Position numbers and translations under genes: made by a program. DNA of 64,000 nucleotides from Rhizobium sp. Q54 (lineage in GTDB: Bacteria; Pseudomonadota; Alphaproteobacteria; UBA2966; CAIVPW01), in NCBI GenBank assembly GCA_945889645.1, contig CAMDCA010000004.1, positions 1 to 64,000 of the forward strand, read 5' to 3'. Positions within the stretch are counted from its first letter, which is position 1. Each line of letters begins with the position of its first letter. The notes under the pieces were generated by a model, which ran no database searches, was not told the origin of the DNA, and saw only the letters and a list, made by a program, of their open reading frames with translations. This document shows, one piece after another, positions 43,968 to 54,171 of this stretch.

Positions 43968-44804
43968 CTAGCGCTGCCGCCGCGGGCAGAAAAAGGTCGA
44001 TCGCCCGCCCTGGGTGACGCGCTGCACGCGGCAGCGGGCGCCCGGTTTGCAGCCCGGACAGCGCTCTCCCTCGCGCCCGTAGACCGACCAGCGGTCCTGG
44101 AAATAGCCGAGCTCGCCCGACGCCTGGACGTAGTCGCGCAGGGACGAACCCCCGGCCGCGATGGCGTCGGTCAGCACCGCCCGCACGGCCGCGACGAGGC
44201 CGGCGATGGCGCGCGGTCGGACGGATTCGGCCGCGCGATCGGGCGACAGGCCGGCGCGATACAGCGCCTCGCACACATAGATATTGCCGAGGCCAGCGAC
44301 GACGCGTTGGTCCATCAGGGCGTTCTTGAGCGGCGCACGCTTGCCGCTGAATTCCTCCGCCAGGTACGCCGCGTGGAAGTCCGGACCGAGCGGTTCCGGC
44401 CCCATGGCGGCGAGCAGCGGATGCTGGGGTGCCTCCGCCACCGTGGTCAGCAACATTAGGCCAAAGCGGCGCGGATCGCTGAACGCAACCGACACGTCGT
44501 CGTCGAAGCGGAAGGCGACGTGTTCGTGCAGCTTCGGCTTCTCGGGCGGCCCTTGGTGCAGGACCATGCGGCCCGACATACCCAGGTGCGCGAGCAGCAC
44601 CGTCTCGTCGTCGAACGTAAGAAGCAGGTACTTGCCGCGCCGGCCGGCGTCGATCAGGCGGCGTCCCTCCAACCGCTTGGCAAAGCCGGACGGGAACGGC
44701 ACGCGCAGGTCCTTGCGGCGCAATTCCACGTGCGCCAGGCGCCGCCCGAGCAACTTGGCGGCAAGGCCGGCGCGCACCGTCTCGACTTCTGGAAGTTCCG
44801 GCAC
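43968..44804 (-). CDS. mutM: Formamidopyrimidine-DNA glycosylase
   Basis: (V/M)PELPEVETVRAGL with GTG start so that Pro2 is catalytic; GLGNIYVCEALYRAGL; C-terminal zinc-finger remnant. Confidence 0.95.
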   Translation of the reverse strand: MPELPEVETVRAGLAAKLLGRRLAHVELRRKDLRVPFPSGFAKRLEGRRLIDAGRRGKYLLLTFDDETVLLAHLGMSGRMVLHQGPPEKPKLHEHVAFRFDDDVSVAFSDPRRFGLMLLTTVAEAPQHPLLAAMGPEPLGPDFHAAYLAEEFSGKRAPLKNALMDQRVVAGLGNIYVCEALYRAGLSPDRAAESVRPRAIAGLVAAVRAVLTDAIAAGGSSLRDYVQASGELGYFQDRWSVYGREGERCPGCKPGARCRVQRVTQGGRSTFFCPRRQR

Positions 44805-44883
44805 GGGATCTCTGCCCTGGACGGCCATGGCGGCCTGGGCCGGGTTCGTAGCAAGAGTCGGGGCCGCGCGCTATTGTCGGGCC

Positions 44884-45699
44884 ATGACACGAGCGCCGGG
44901 AGCCAAGGCGTCGGCCCCCCAGGCCTCGCCTCCCCCACCCGTCGGCGACGCCGACCCGGGGTCCAACACACTTTTTGGAAGGCGCACCGTACCGGTGGCC
45001 GAAAAGGCCAGCTTGGTGCGCGACGTCTTCCAGGGCGTGGCCTCGCGCTACGACCTGATGAACGACCTGATGAGTGGCGGCGTCCACCGGATGTGGAAGT
45101 CCGAGATGGTCGATTGGCTCAATCCGCGCCCCGGCATCGTTCTGGCCGACATCGCCGGCGGGACCGGCGACATCGCCTTCCGCGTCCTGGACCGCGTCCG
45201 CGACGCCGGAGCAATCACGGTCATCGATGCATCACCGGCCATGCTCGAGGTTGGCCGCGATCGCGCCCTCGACCGCGGCATCGTCGATGCGGTGCGGTTC
45301 GTCGGCGGCGACGCCGAGCGCCTGCCGCTGCCCGACGCCAGCCAGGACGCGTGCACCAATGCCTTCGGCCTGCGCAACGTCACCCGCTTGGACAACGCCC
45401 TGGCCGACGTGTGCCGCGTGCTGCGTTGGGGCGGACGGTTCGTGGCGCTGGAATTCGGCGGGCCGGTGGCCGCGGGCCTCGACCGCGCCTACGACACCTA
45501 CTCGCAACAGGTACTGCCGCGCCTGGGCGGCTGGGTCACCGGCCGCGGCGACGCCTACCAGTACCTGGTGGACAGCATCCGCAACTTCCCGCCCCGCGCC
45601 GAAGTGGTTGCCCGCATGGAGCGCGCCGGCCTGGGACGCGTGCGCACCCGTGCGCTGGCCGGCGGCATCGCCACGCTGTATTCGGCGTGGCGCATTTAG
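44884..45699 (+). CDS. ubiE: Ubiquinone/menaquinone methyltransferase UbiE
   Basis: VFQGVASRYDLMNDLMSGGVHRMWK; DIAGGTGDIAFRVLD. Confidence 0.96.
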   Translation: MTRAPGAKASAPQASPPPPVGDADPGSNTLFGRRTVPVAEKASLVRDVFQGVASRYDLMNDLMSGGVHRMWKSEMVDWLNPRPGIVLADIAGGTGDIAFRVLDRVRDAGAITVIDASPAMLEVGRDRALDRGIVDAVRFVGGDAERLPLPDASQDACTNAFGLRNVTRLDNALADVCRVLRWGGRFVALEFGGPVAAGLDRAYDTYSQQVLPRLGGWVTGRGDAYQYLVDSIRNFPPRAEVVARMERAGLGRVRTRALAGGIATLYSAWRI

Positions 45700-45715
45700 G
45701 TAGGGGCCCGAAGGA

Positions 45716-47275
45716 GTGACGGCTTTGGACAACGTCGGCCGGGCCCTGCGCGTGCTCCGCGTGTTGGGCGCCCACGACGCGACATTCCTGTTCCGGCGCT
45801 TCGGCCTGCCGGGCTGGATGCATTGGGGCCTGGTCGTCCTGGCGGGACGGGCTAAGCGTGGCATGGACGCCCTGCGCCCCGGCCAACGCCTGGCGGCGGC
45901 GGTGCAGGAAATGGGGCCGAGCTTCGTGAAGTTCGGCCAGAGCCTATCGACCCGGCCCGACATCGTCGGCGAGGAACTGGCGGCCGACCTCGCCCTCCTG
46001 CGCGACCGCCTGCCGCCGTTCCCGGCCGCCCAAGCACGCGCAATCATCGAGCGCGAGCTGGACCAGTCGATGGACGACCTGTTCGTCAGCTTCGATGACC
46101 AGCCCGTGGCGGCAGCATCGATCGCCCAGGTCCACTTCGCCGTCACCTTTGAAGGCGAGCCCGTGGCGGTGAAGGTCCTGCGGCCGGGCATCGAAGAAGA
46201 GTTCGCCAAGGACGTCGCCCTTTTCACCTGGGGCGCCGAGATGCTGGAGCGGTTCGTCGAGGGCGCGCGGCGCCTGGAGCCGGCCCGGGTCGTGCGGACC
46301 TTTGCGCGCTCGGTGCAGGACGAGATTGACCTTCGCTTGGAGGGTGCCGCGGCATCGGAGCTGAGCGAGAGTTTCGTCAACGATCCGACGTTCCGCGTGC
46401 CCGACGTCGACTGGCGCCGCACCCAGCGCCGCGTTCTGTCCACCGAGCGTGTGGTCGGCATTTCCATTGCCGAGCGCGCCGCCCTGCTCGCTGCCGGCCA
46501 CAACCTGGACCGCGTCGCCGAGAACCTGCTGACCGCGTTCCTGAACCAGGCATTCCGCGACGGCTTCTTCCATGCCGACATGCACCACGGAAATCTGTTC
46601 GTTGGCCCCGGCGATCAGGTGGTGGCCGTGGACTTCGGGATCATGGGGCGGCTGGATGCAAAAGACCGGCGCCACGTCGGCGCGATGCTGCTGGCATTCC
46701 TGACCGGAGACTATCGGCGCGCCGCCGAGGTCCACTTCCAGGCCGGATACGTGCGCCGCGACCAGTCAGTGGATTCGTTCGCCCAGGCGCTGCGCTCGAT
46801 CGCCAAGCCGATCTTCGACCGGCCGCCGGCCGAGGTATCGATGGGCAAGCTGCTCGCCCACCTGTTCCAGGTGACGGAGCAGTTCCGCATGCGCACCCAG
46901 CCGCAACTCCTTCTGCTGCAGAAAACGCTGGTGGTGGTCGAGGGGCTGTGCCGCGACCTGTCGCCCGAGGCCGACCTGTGGGGCGCCGCGCGGGTCTTCC
47001 TGCGCAAGTCATTGCCCGCCGGTATTGCCGCCCACGCACAGGCCACCGTTGAAGAGACGATCGCCACCGTGCAGCGCATCCCCAGCTTGATCGAGGCGGC
47101 CGAGCGCGCCGGAGCGACATTCACGCCCGAAGGGTTCCGCCTGGCGCCGCCCAACATGGACTCACCGCCGCTCATCCCGATGAGCAAGCGCGGCACGGCC
47201 AATCCGGTGCGTATGCTTATGTACGGCATAACCCTGGTGCTTTTCGGCTACGTGATCTTCAACAGCCTGACCTAA
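45716..47275 (+). CDS. ubiB: Ubiquinone biosynthesis protein UbiB (ABC1/ADCK family)
   Basis: EMGPSFVKFGQSLSTRPDIVGEELAADLALLRDRLPPFP; AAASIAQVHFAV; FFHADMHHGNLFV. Confidence 0.95.
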   Translation: MTALDNVGRALRVLRVLGAHDATFLFRRFGLPGWMHWGLVVLAGRAKRGMDALRPGQRLAAAVQEMGPSFVKFGQSLSTRPDIVGEELAADLALLRDRLPPFPAAQARAIIERELDQSMDDLFVSFDDQPVAAASIAQVHFAVTFEGEPVAVKVLRPGIEEEFAKDVALFTWGAEMLERFVEGARRLEPARVVRTFARSVQDEIDLRLEGAAASELSESFVNDPTFRVPDVDWRRTQRRVLSTERVVGISIAERAALLAAGHNLDRVAENLLTAFLNQAFRDGFFHADMHHGNLFVGPGDQVVAVDFGIMGRLDAKDRRHVGAMLLAFLTGDYRRAAEVHFQAGYVRRDQSVDSFAQALRSIAKPIFDRPPAEVSMGKLLAHLFQVTEQFRMRTQPQLLLLQKTLVVVEGLCRDLSPEADLWGAARVFLRKSLPAGIAAHAQATVEETIATVQRIPSLIEAAERAGATFTPEGFRLAPPNMDSPPLIPMSKRGTANPVRMLMYGITLVLFGYVIFNSLT

Positions 47276-47379
47276 GCCGGGCCGAAAAGCCGCGGGACTC
47301 GGCCAGAAAAGACCCGTCGGCGATTCGCGTCTTGCCCAGGCAGCAGGGCCGCACTACCTTAAAACAACAGGCTATTTTC

Positions 47380-47398
47380 GGGAAATTTGCGATTTCCC
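47380..47398. promoter_or_regulatory. Palindromic operator candidate GGGAAAT-TTGCG-ATTTCCC upstream of coaBC
   Basis: Perfect 7-bp inverted repeat in an AT-rich promoter-like stretch, 31 bp before the GTG start. Confidence 0.45.
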
Positions 47399-47428
47399 AC
47401 AGTTCGTCCGTAAACACTGGAGACTTCT

Positions 47429-48676
47429 GTGTCCGCTGGCGCTCTCGAGACCCGCAGCGTCCTGCTCGTCATTGCGGGCGGCATCGCGGCGTATAAAAGT
47501 CTGGAGTTGATTCGCCGGCTGAAAGACCGCGGTGCGCGCGTGCGCTGCGTCCTCACGCGGGCCGGTGCCGAGTTCGTGACGCCACTATCAGTGGCGGCAT
47601 TGTCGGGAGAGAAAGTCCACCAAGAGTTGCTGTCGCTGACCGACGAAAGCGAGATGGGCCACATCCGTCTCGCCCGCGACTGCGACCTGGTCGTGGTCGC
47701 TCCGGCGACCGCTGACCTGCTGGCGCGCATGGCGCAGGGCCGCGCCGACGACCTGGCCACCGCCGTCCTGCTGGCGACCGACAAACCGATCCTGCTGGCG
47801 CCGGCGATGAATGCCCAAATGTGGAGCCACCCGGCGACGCAGCGCAACGTGCAGACGGTGACAGGCGACGGCGCCCACCTGGTCGGCCCCGCCGCGGGTG
47901 ACCTTGCGTGCGGCGAAGTCGGCGTCGGCCGCATGGCCGAACCCGACGAAATTTTGGCGCGCATCGAGACAATGCTGGCGCGGCCGGCGCGCCTGCTCGA
48001 AGGCAAGATGGCGCTGGTGACTTCTGGTCCGACGCGCGAGGCGATCGATCCGGTGCGCTACCTCGGCAACTTCTCGTCCGGCAAACAGGGGCACGCCATC
48101 GCCGCCGCGCTTGCCGAGCGCGGCGCGCGTGTGGTGCTGGTGACGGGACCGACCGCCGAGCCAGATCCGGCCGGCGTCACCGTGCAGCGCATCGAGACTG
48201 GCCAGCAGATGCTGGATGCGTGCCGCGCCGCACTGCCTGTGGATATCGCCGTGTTCGCAGCGGCGGTCGCGGACTGGCGGCCTGTTGCGCCGGCTGCCGC
48301 CAAGCTGAAGAAGGACGGCCAGCCGTCTGCCATTGCCCTGGCAGTGACGGAGAACCCCGACATTCTCGCAACGCTGGCGCGCCCCGGCACGACGCGTCCG
48401 CAGCTCGTCGTAGGATTCGCCGCCGAGACCGAGGCCGATCCGGCGCGCCTGATCGAGCGCGCGCGCGCCAAGCGCGCCTCCAAGAATTGCGACTGGGTTG
48501 TGGCCAACGATGTTTCCCCGGGCACCGGCGTGCTGGGCGGACGGCGCAACACGGTGCACGTCGTCACCGCCGGCGGCGCCGAGTCGTGGCCGACGTTGGA
48601 CAAGAACGACGTCGCCGCGCGTCTCGCCGATCGGATTGCCGCCGCGCTGCAAGCCGACGGCCGCGCCATCGCATGA
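47429..48676 (+). CDS. coaBC: Phosphopantothenoylcysteine decarboxylase / phosphopantothenate-cysteine ligase
   Basis: [68 protein letters not shown]. Confidence 0.96.
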   Translation: MSAGALETRSVLLVIAGGIAAYKSLELIRRLKDRGARVRCVLTRAGAEFVTPLSVAALSGEKVHQELLSLTDESEMGHIRLARDCDLVVVAPATADLLARMAQGRADDLATAVLLATDKPILLAPAMNAQMWSHPATQRNVQTVTGDGAHLVGPAAGDLACGEVGVGRMAEPDEILARIETMLARPARLLEGKMALVTSGPTREAIDPVRYLGNFSSGKQGHAIAAALAERGARVVLVTGPTAEPDPAGVTVQRIETGQQMLDACRAALPVDIAVFAAAVADWRPVAPAAAKLKKDGQPSAIALAVTENPDILATLARPGTTRPQLVVGFAAETEADPARLIERARAKRASKNCDWVVANDVSPGTGVLGGRRNTVHVVTAGGAESWPTLDKNDVAARLADRIAAALQADGRAIA

Positions 48677-49152
48677 GCGCCGCAACGATGCAGATCGTTG
48701 TCAATCGCATGCCCGGCAGCGAGGATCTGGAGTTGCCGCTTTACCGCTCTGCAGGTGCCGCCGGTCTCGACCTTGCCGCCGCCGTGGCGCAGGCCGTGGT
48801 GCTGGAACCCGGCGACCGCACCATGATCCCAACCGGCCTGCGGCTTGGTTTGCCGGACGGGTTTGAGGCGCAGGTGCGGCCGCGCTCGGGCCTCGCATTC
48901 GAGTACGGCGTCACGGTGCTCAACAGCCCCGGCACCATCGACAGCGACTATCGCGGCGAGGTGCAAGTGTTGCTGGCGAACCTCGGCCCGATGCCGTTCA
49001 CCGTGCGGCGCGGCATGCGCATCGCCCAGCTGGTGGTGGCGCGGGTCGAACGCGCCGAACTCACGCTGGGCACATTGAATGAGACCGCCCGCGGCGCCGG
49101 CGGATTCGGCTCGACCGGCGTGGGCCAGACTCTCGAAGAAATCCAGGAATAG
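48673..49152 (+). CDS. dut: dUTP diphosphatase
   Basis: [53 protein letters not shown]. Confidence 0.96.
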   Translation: MSAATMQIVVNRMPGSEDLELPLYRSAGAAGLDLAAAVAQAVVLEPGDRTMIPTGLRLGLPDGFEAQVRPRSGLAFEYGVTVLNSPGTIDSDYRGEVQVLLANLGPMPFTVRRGMRIAQLVVARVERAELTLGTLNETARGAGGFGSTGVGQTLEEIQE

Positions 49153-49187
49153 CGGCGCTTCGCCGCCTAACCACACAGACTCGAACG

Positions 49188-49646
49188 ATGATCAAGCTCA
49201 CACGCAAGATGCTCTATGCCTTGGAGGCGGTGGTCGACATCGCCTACAACACCACGGCCGATCCTGCGCAGGCGCGCGAGATCACCAAACGCCAAGGCAT
49301 CCCCCAGCGCTATCTGGAACAGGTGATGCAAAAGCTGGTGCGCGCCGGGGTCCTGAAAGGGGTGCGTGGTCCGCGTGGCGGCTACCGCCTGGCGCGCGAG
49401 CGGCGGCGCATCACGGTCGGCGAAATCGTCCGCGTCGTGTACGGCACGGAACGCACGACGCGCGACCTGGTGCAGATGGAGTCGGGCTCGGATCTTGCCG
49501 AGAAGGTGATCCGGCCGTTGTGGAAGGACGCGCGCGAGACCTTCATGCGCGAAATGGACACCATCACCATCGAAGACCTGTGCCGCCGCGCCCATGCCAA
49601 GGGCATCGACAGCCGCACGGCCGAGCGCGTTCAGTTCGACATCTGA
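49188..49646 (+). CDS. Rrf2-family transcriptional regulator lacking the Fe-S cysteine cluster
   Basis: [51 protein letters not shown]. Confidence 0.92.
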   Translation: MIKLTRKMLYALEAVVDIAYNTTADPAQAREITKRQGIPQRYLEQVMQKLVRAGVLKGVRGPRGGYRLARERRRITVGEIVRVVYGTERTTRDLVQMESGSDLAEKVIRPLWKDARETFMREMDTITIEDLCRRAHAKGIDSRTAERVQFDI

Positions 49647-49662
49647 GGCAGCCGAAACGCGC

Positions 49663-50640
49663 ATGAAAAAGATCGATCGCCCCAATCGACGCAACACTCC
49701 GGGACGCGGGCGCATCTTTGCGTCGATCCTCGACACCATCGGCGACACGCCGCTGGTGCGCCTGCCCAAGCTATCGGCCCACTTCAAGGCCAAGGCCGAC
49801 GTGCTCGGCAAACTCGAGTTCTTCAACCCGCTGTCATCGGTGAAGGACCGCATCGGCCTGTCGATGATCGAGGTCGCCGAGCGCGAGGGCAAGCTTGGGC
49901 CGAAGACCGTCATCGTCGAGCCGACCAGCGGCAACACCGGCATCGCGCTGGCGTTCGTCGCCGCCGCCAAAGGCCGGCGCCTGATCCTGACCATGCCCGA
50001 GAGCATGTCGCTGGAGCGCCGCAAGATGCTGGAGCTGCTGGGCGCCGAGATCGTGCTGACGCCGGCCGACCAGGGCATGGCTGGCGCGATTGCGCGCGCC
50101 GAACAGATCATCCAGTCGCTGGGCGACGCGTTCATGCCGCAGCAGTTCGAGAACCCGGCCAACCCGGCGATCCACCGCATCACTACGGCGGAAGAGATCT
50201 GGAACGACACCGAGGGCCGCGTTGACGTCATCGTCTGTGGCGTCGGCACCGGCGGTACGTTGACCGGCGTCGGCGAAGTACTGAAGGCGCGCAAACCCAG
50301 CCTGCGCATGGTCGCGGTCGAGCCCGAGGGCAGCCCGGTGCTGTCCGGCGGCAAGCCCGGCCCGCACAAGATTCAAGGCATTGGCGCCGGCTTCGTGCCC
50401 GCCATCCTCAACACCGGCTTGATCGACGAAGTCATCACCATCGGCAACCAGACCGCGTTCGAAACCGCGCGGCTGTCGGCCAGAATCGAAGGCATTCCGT
50501 GCGGCATCTCGTCGGGCGCGGCGCTGGCCGCCGCCTTCGAGGTCGCGGGCCGTACGGAGATGACAGGCAAGATGGTGGTGACGGTGCTTCCGTCGTTCGC
50601 CGAACGCTACCTGTCCACGGCGCTGTTCGAGCAAGGCTGA
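49663..50640 (+). CDS. cysK: Cysteine synthase A
   Basis: [49 protein letters not shown]. Confidence 0.95.
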   Translation: MKKIDRPNRRNTPGRGRIFASILDTIGDTPLVRLPKLSAHFKAKADVLGKLEFFNPLSSVKDRIGLSMIEVAEREGKLGPKTVIVEPTSGNTGIALAFVAAAKGRRLILTMPESMSLERRKMLELLGAEIVLTPADQGMAGAIARAEQIIQSLGDAFMPQQFENPANPAIHRITTAEEIWNDTEGRVDVIVCGVGTGGTLTGVGEVLKARKPSLRMVAVEPEGSPVLSGGKPGPHKIQGIGAGFVPAILNTGLIDEVITIGNQTAFETARLSARIEGIPCGISSGAALAAAFEVAGRTEMTGKMVVTVLPSFAERYLSTALFEQG

Positions 50641-51479
50641 TGGAGCTGCGCGACGACCAGATCGAGCGTTACGCGCGCCACATCATTCTGAAAGAGGTGG
50701 GCGGGCCGGGTCAGGCACGTCTGCTGAATGCGCGCGTGCTGGTGATTGGCGCCGGTGGTCTTGGCTCGCCGATCGTAATGTACCTGGCGGCAGCCGGGAT
50801 CGGCACCATCGGCGTCGTGGATTTCGACGACGTCAGCCTGTCGAACCTGCAACGCCAGATCCTGCACACCACCGACCGCGTCGGCATGCCGAAGACGGAG
50901 AGTGCGGCGCAAGCGGTCCTGGCACTGAACTCCGACGTGCACTTGGTGCAGCACACCGAACGTCTGACAGCGGCCAACGCGATGGAGCTGGTGTCGCAGT
51001 ACGATGTCGTCGCCGACGGCAGCGACAACTTCGCGACGCGCTTCCTGGTCAACGACGCATCCAAGTTCTCCGGCAAGACCCTGGTGTCGGGCGCGCTGTC
51101 GCAGTTCGACGGCCAGATCGCCACCTTCAAGCCGTACATGGTCGGCGACCATCCCTGCTACCGCTGCATCTACCGCGAGCCGCCGCCTCCAGGCCTGGCA
51201 CCGTCGTGCGCCGAGGCCGGAATTCTTGGCGCGCTGGCCGGCGTTGTCGGATCGTTGCAGGCGGTCGAGGTGCTGAAGGAAGTCGTCGGCATCGGCGAAA
51301 GCCTGTCCGGCAAGCTGGTCATCTACGACGCCCTCAACGCCAATTGGCGCACCGTGCGCGTGCACCGCGACCCGAAGTGCGCGCTGTGCGGCGACAAGCC
51401 GACCATCAAAGACCTGTCGCAGTCGCTGATCGGCCACGCCCAGCCGGGCGAGGAATTCTGCGCCGTCCCGGCCGAGTGA
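50640..51479 (+). CDS. HesA/MoeB/ThiF family E1-like adenylyltransferase
   Basis: LVIGAGGLGSPIVMYLAAAGIGTIGVVDFDDVSLSNLQRQI; zinc CYRC/CALC pairs; ATG overlaps the cysK stop. Confidence 0.93.
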   Translation: MELRDDQIERYARHIILKEVGGPGQARLLNARVLVIGAGGLGSPIVMYLAAAGIGTIGVVDFDDVSLSNLQRQILHTTDRVGMPKTESAAQAVLALNSDVHLVQHTERLTAANAMELVSQYDVVADGSDNFATRFLVNDASKFSGKTLVSGALSQFDGQIATFKPYMVGDHPCYRCIYREPPPPGLAPSCAEAGILGALAGVVGSLQAVEVLKEVVGIGESLSGKLVIYDALNANWRTVRVHRDPKCALCGDKPTIKDLSQSLIGHAQPGEEFCAVPAE

Positions 51480-51553
51480 CGCGCGCCTCCAGCGCGGCAA
51501 GCTAGCTCTCGCCCTGACTGCGCTGCTTTGGCATCCTGTGTGCCGGGGGTGCT

Positions 51554-52393
51554 ATGGCCGTTGAAGATGAAGCGATCGCGCTGAACCGTACGCACTGGGA
51601 CGATCGCGCCGCGATCCACGCCCGCGACGCCGACGGCTTCTATCGCGTCGCCGAGTTCAAGTCCGGCGGCGACACCCTGTCGGCCATCGAAGGCGCCGAG
51701 GTCGGCGATGTGGCCGGCCTGCGCATCCTCCACCTCCAATGCCACCTGGGACTCGACACGCTGTCGCTGGCGCGCCGCGGCGCGACCGTCACCGGCGTCG
51801 ATTTTTCAGCGCGCGCGCTGTCGTTCGCCCGCGAACTCGCAGAGGGCGCCGGCCTGACGGCGACCTTCGTCGAGGGCGACGTACGCGCGGTGCGTACCCT
51901 GGTCAGCGATCCGTTCGACTTGGTGTTCGCGACGTGGGGTGTCCTGTGCTGGGTGCCGGACTCGCGCGCCTGGATGCAGAACGCCGCCAGCCTGCTGGCG
52001 CCTGGCGGCCGCCTATACCTGGCCGACACCCATCCGACCTCGGCCCAATTCGACGAGGTGCCGGATGCCAGCGGTACCGCGCGCCTGATGGTGGCCGAGC
52101 CGTGGCGCACGGCGATTGATAAGCCGCTGGTCCTGACCCAGCGGCAGACCTACACCGGCGACCCGACGCCGATCGCCCACGCCGAGTGCCGCGAGTGGCT
52201 TCACCCCTTGTCCGACATCCTCGCCGCTGTGGATGACGCGGGACTGGTCCTGCAGATGTTCCACGAGCACGAGGCGACGACCTATCGCCAGTTCCGCAGC
52301 ATGCGGCGCGGACCGGACGGCTTGTGGCGCATGCCACCGGGGCGGCCGAAGGTCCCGCACGCGTTCTCGCTGATGGCGGTGAAGCTGCGCTAG
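51554..52393 (+). CDS. Class I SAM-dependent methyltransferase
   Basis: ILHLQCHLGLDTLSLARRGATVTGVDFSARALSFAREL. Confidence 0.9.
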   Translation: MAVEDEAIALNRTHWDDRAAIHARDADGFYRVAEFKSGGDTLSAIEGAEVGDVAGLRILHLQCHLGLDTLSLARRGATVTGVDFSARALSFARELAEGAGLTATFVEGDVRAVRTLVSDPFDLVFATWGVLCWVPDSRAWMQNAASLLAPGGRLYLADTHPTSAQFDEVPDASGTARLMVAEPWRTAIDKPLVLTQRQTYTGDPTPIAHAECREWLHPLSDILAAVDDAGLVLQMFHEHEATTYRQFRSMRRGPDGLWRMPPGRPKVPHAFSLMAVKLR

Positions 52394-52402
52394 AGGCGCA
52401 AA

Positions 52403-52428
52403 CGGGCGCTCCCTTTCGAGAGCGCCCG
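52403..52428. terminator. Bidirectional terminator hairpin CGGGCGCTC...GAGCGCCCG
   Basis: 9-bp stem between convergent genes, followed by a T-rich tract. Confidence 0.85.
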
Positions 52429-52451
52429 CTGCGTTCGTACGTTTTGTTGCT

Positions 52452-54032
52452 TTAGGCGACCTGCAGGCCCGGCTTGCCCGAGGTGGCAATCACCGTGGCG
52501 CCGAGACGGATCGGCTGGTTCGGCACGGAGACCTTGTCAACGATCTTGTACTCGGCCCGCATCTCGTTCTGCGTCACGCCGAACGCGGTGTAGCCGCGCT
52601 TGGCCGAGTGGTACTTGATGTGGGTGTTGTCGCCCTTGATGGTGTCCCACGTTGCCCCAACGTCGAGCCCGTCGCCGCCCGAGGAGATGGACGTGCCGGT
52701 GAACTCGACGCCGACAGTCTCGGAGTTCGGGTTGCGGTAGTCCATCTTCAGGTCGGCGGCGTAGGCGAGGTGAACGTCGCCGGACAGCGCCACCGGATTC
52801 GGCGCCCGCGTCTCTTTGAGGCGGTCCATCAGGCGCTGGCGGGCGACGGTATAGGCGTCCCACTTGTCCATCGAGAACTGGGCATCGGGCGCCGCCTTGA
52901 TGTTGTCGCGCATGAAGATCGGCACCTGCTGCGACAGGATGGTCCACTTCGCCTTAACGGTGGCGAGGTTGTCGAACAGCCACTTTTCCTGCTCGGCGCC
53001 AAGCATGGTCGCCTTCGGATCGTTGATGCCGACGCAACCGGTCTTGGAGCCGTCACCGCACGGTTGATCCGAGCGGTACTGGCGCGTGTCCAACAAGCTG
53101 ATGTCCATCAAGTCGCCGAACTGCAGGCGGCGATAGAGCAGCTGGCTCGGGCCCTTCGGGATGGCCGCGGAGCGCAGCGGCATGGTTTCGTAGTACGCCT
53201 GGTAGGCCATCGCCTTGCGCAGCGCAAAGACCTCCGGCGGGATGTCGTTTTCGTCCACGACCGTGTAGTTGTTCTCGACTTCGTGGTCGTCGCGCGTGAT
53301 CAACCACGGGGCGGACGCGTGCGCGGCGAGGAAGTTCGGGTCGCTCTTGTAGAGCGCGTAGCGGTTACGGTAATCGACGACGGTGTGAATCTCCTGGCCG
53401 TTGTGGCGGCGGACCAGGGTGTCCGGAGTGCGGTTACCGTTGTCGCGGCCTTCGTAGATGTAGTCGCCGGTGTGAATGATGAAGTCGAAGTTCTCTTGCG
53501 CCATGCCGCGGTAGGCGGTGAACAAGCCCTGCTCGTAGTTGTTGCAGCCGCAGATGCCAAAGCGCATCCGCTCGACGACCTGGCCGACCGCCGGAGCGGT
53601 CTTGGTGCGCGCCGTCGGCGTCACTTCGTTGCCGGCGCGGAAGCGGTAGAAGTACTCCTTGTTCGGCTCCAGGCCGGTGACTTCAACGTGCACCGAATGG
53701 CCCAGTTCCGGGCGCGCGACGGCGACGCCCTTCTGGACGATGTTGGTGAAGTTGGTGGCCGTTGCAACGTCCCACTCCACTTCGACGTTGATGGCCGGCA
53801 TGCCGCCGCCTTCGAGGTGCTTCGGCGCGAGACGCGTCCACAGTACGACGCCGTTCGGCGTCGGGTCGCCGGAGGCAACGCCGAGCTGGAACGGATAGTC
53901 CATGAAGATGGGCGCCGCGAGCGTTTTGCTCGAGAAGATCGGCGAGGCGATTGCGGCGGTGCCGAGGACGGCAGCGGCGTTCATCAGCTGACGGCGCGAC
54001 ATGCGCGCCAGCGTACGGTCATAGAAAGACAT
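52452..54032 (-). CDS. phoD: PhoD-type alkaline phosphatase, Tat-exported
   Basis: MSRRQLMNAAAVLG twin-arginine motif; GVASGDPTPNGVVLWTRL; FIIHTGDYIYEG; LSGDVHLAYAADLK. Confidence 0.93.
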   Translation of the reverse strand: MSFYDRTLARMSRRQLMNAAAVLGTAAIASPIFSSKTLAAPIFMDYPFQLGVASGDPTPNGVVLWTRLAPKHLEGGGMPAINVEVEWDVATATNFTNIVQKGVAVARPELGHSVHVEVTGLEPNKEYFYRFRAGNEVTPTARTKTAPAVGQVVERMRFGICGCNNYEQGLFTAYRGMAQENFDFIIHTGDYIYEGRDNGNRTPDTLVRRHNGQEIHTVVDYRNRYALYKSDPNFLAAHASAPWLITRDDHEVENNYTVVDENDIPPEVFALRKAMAYQAYYETMPLRSAAIPKGPSQLLYRRLQFGDLMDISLLDTRQYRSDQPCGDGSKTGCVGINDPKATMLGAEQEKWLFDNLATVKAKWTILSQQVPIFMRDNIKAAPDAQFSMDKWDAYTVARQRLMDRLKETRAPNPVALSGDVHLAYAADLKMDYRNPNSETVGVEFTGTSISSGGDGLDVGATWDTIKGDNTHIKYHSAKRGYTAFGVTQNEMRAEYKIVDKVSVPNQPIRLGATVIATSGKPGLQVA

Positions 54033-54171
54033 GTTTTGCACGGGAGACTCCCCGAATGAGTGCGACGGGCGGAGTCGTAGGCGCCGCACATTACGTCCGA
54101 CTTGCTGCGCGATGATGATTCGATGTCCGCTCGATGATGAATCGGCTACGGACTCGTGACAGCCGGCCCGC

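Noticed and set aside
52608-54059. 483-aa + strand ORF opposite phoD
   Set aside because: Antisense shadow of phoD.
54033-54171. Pho box upstream of phoD
   Set aside because: Only one CTGTCAC half-site on the coding strand; no second half at the expected spacing.
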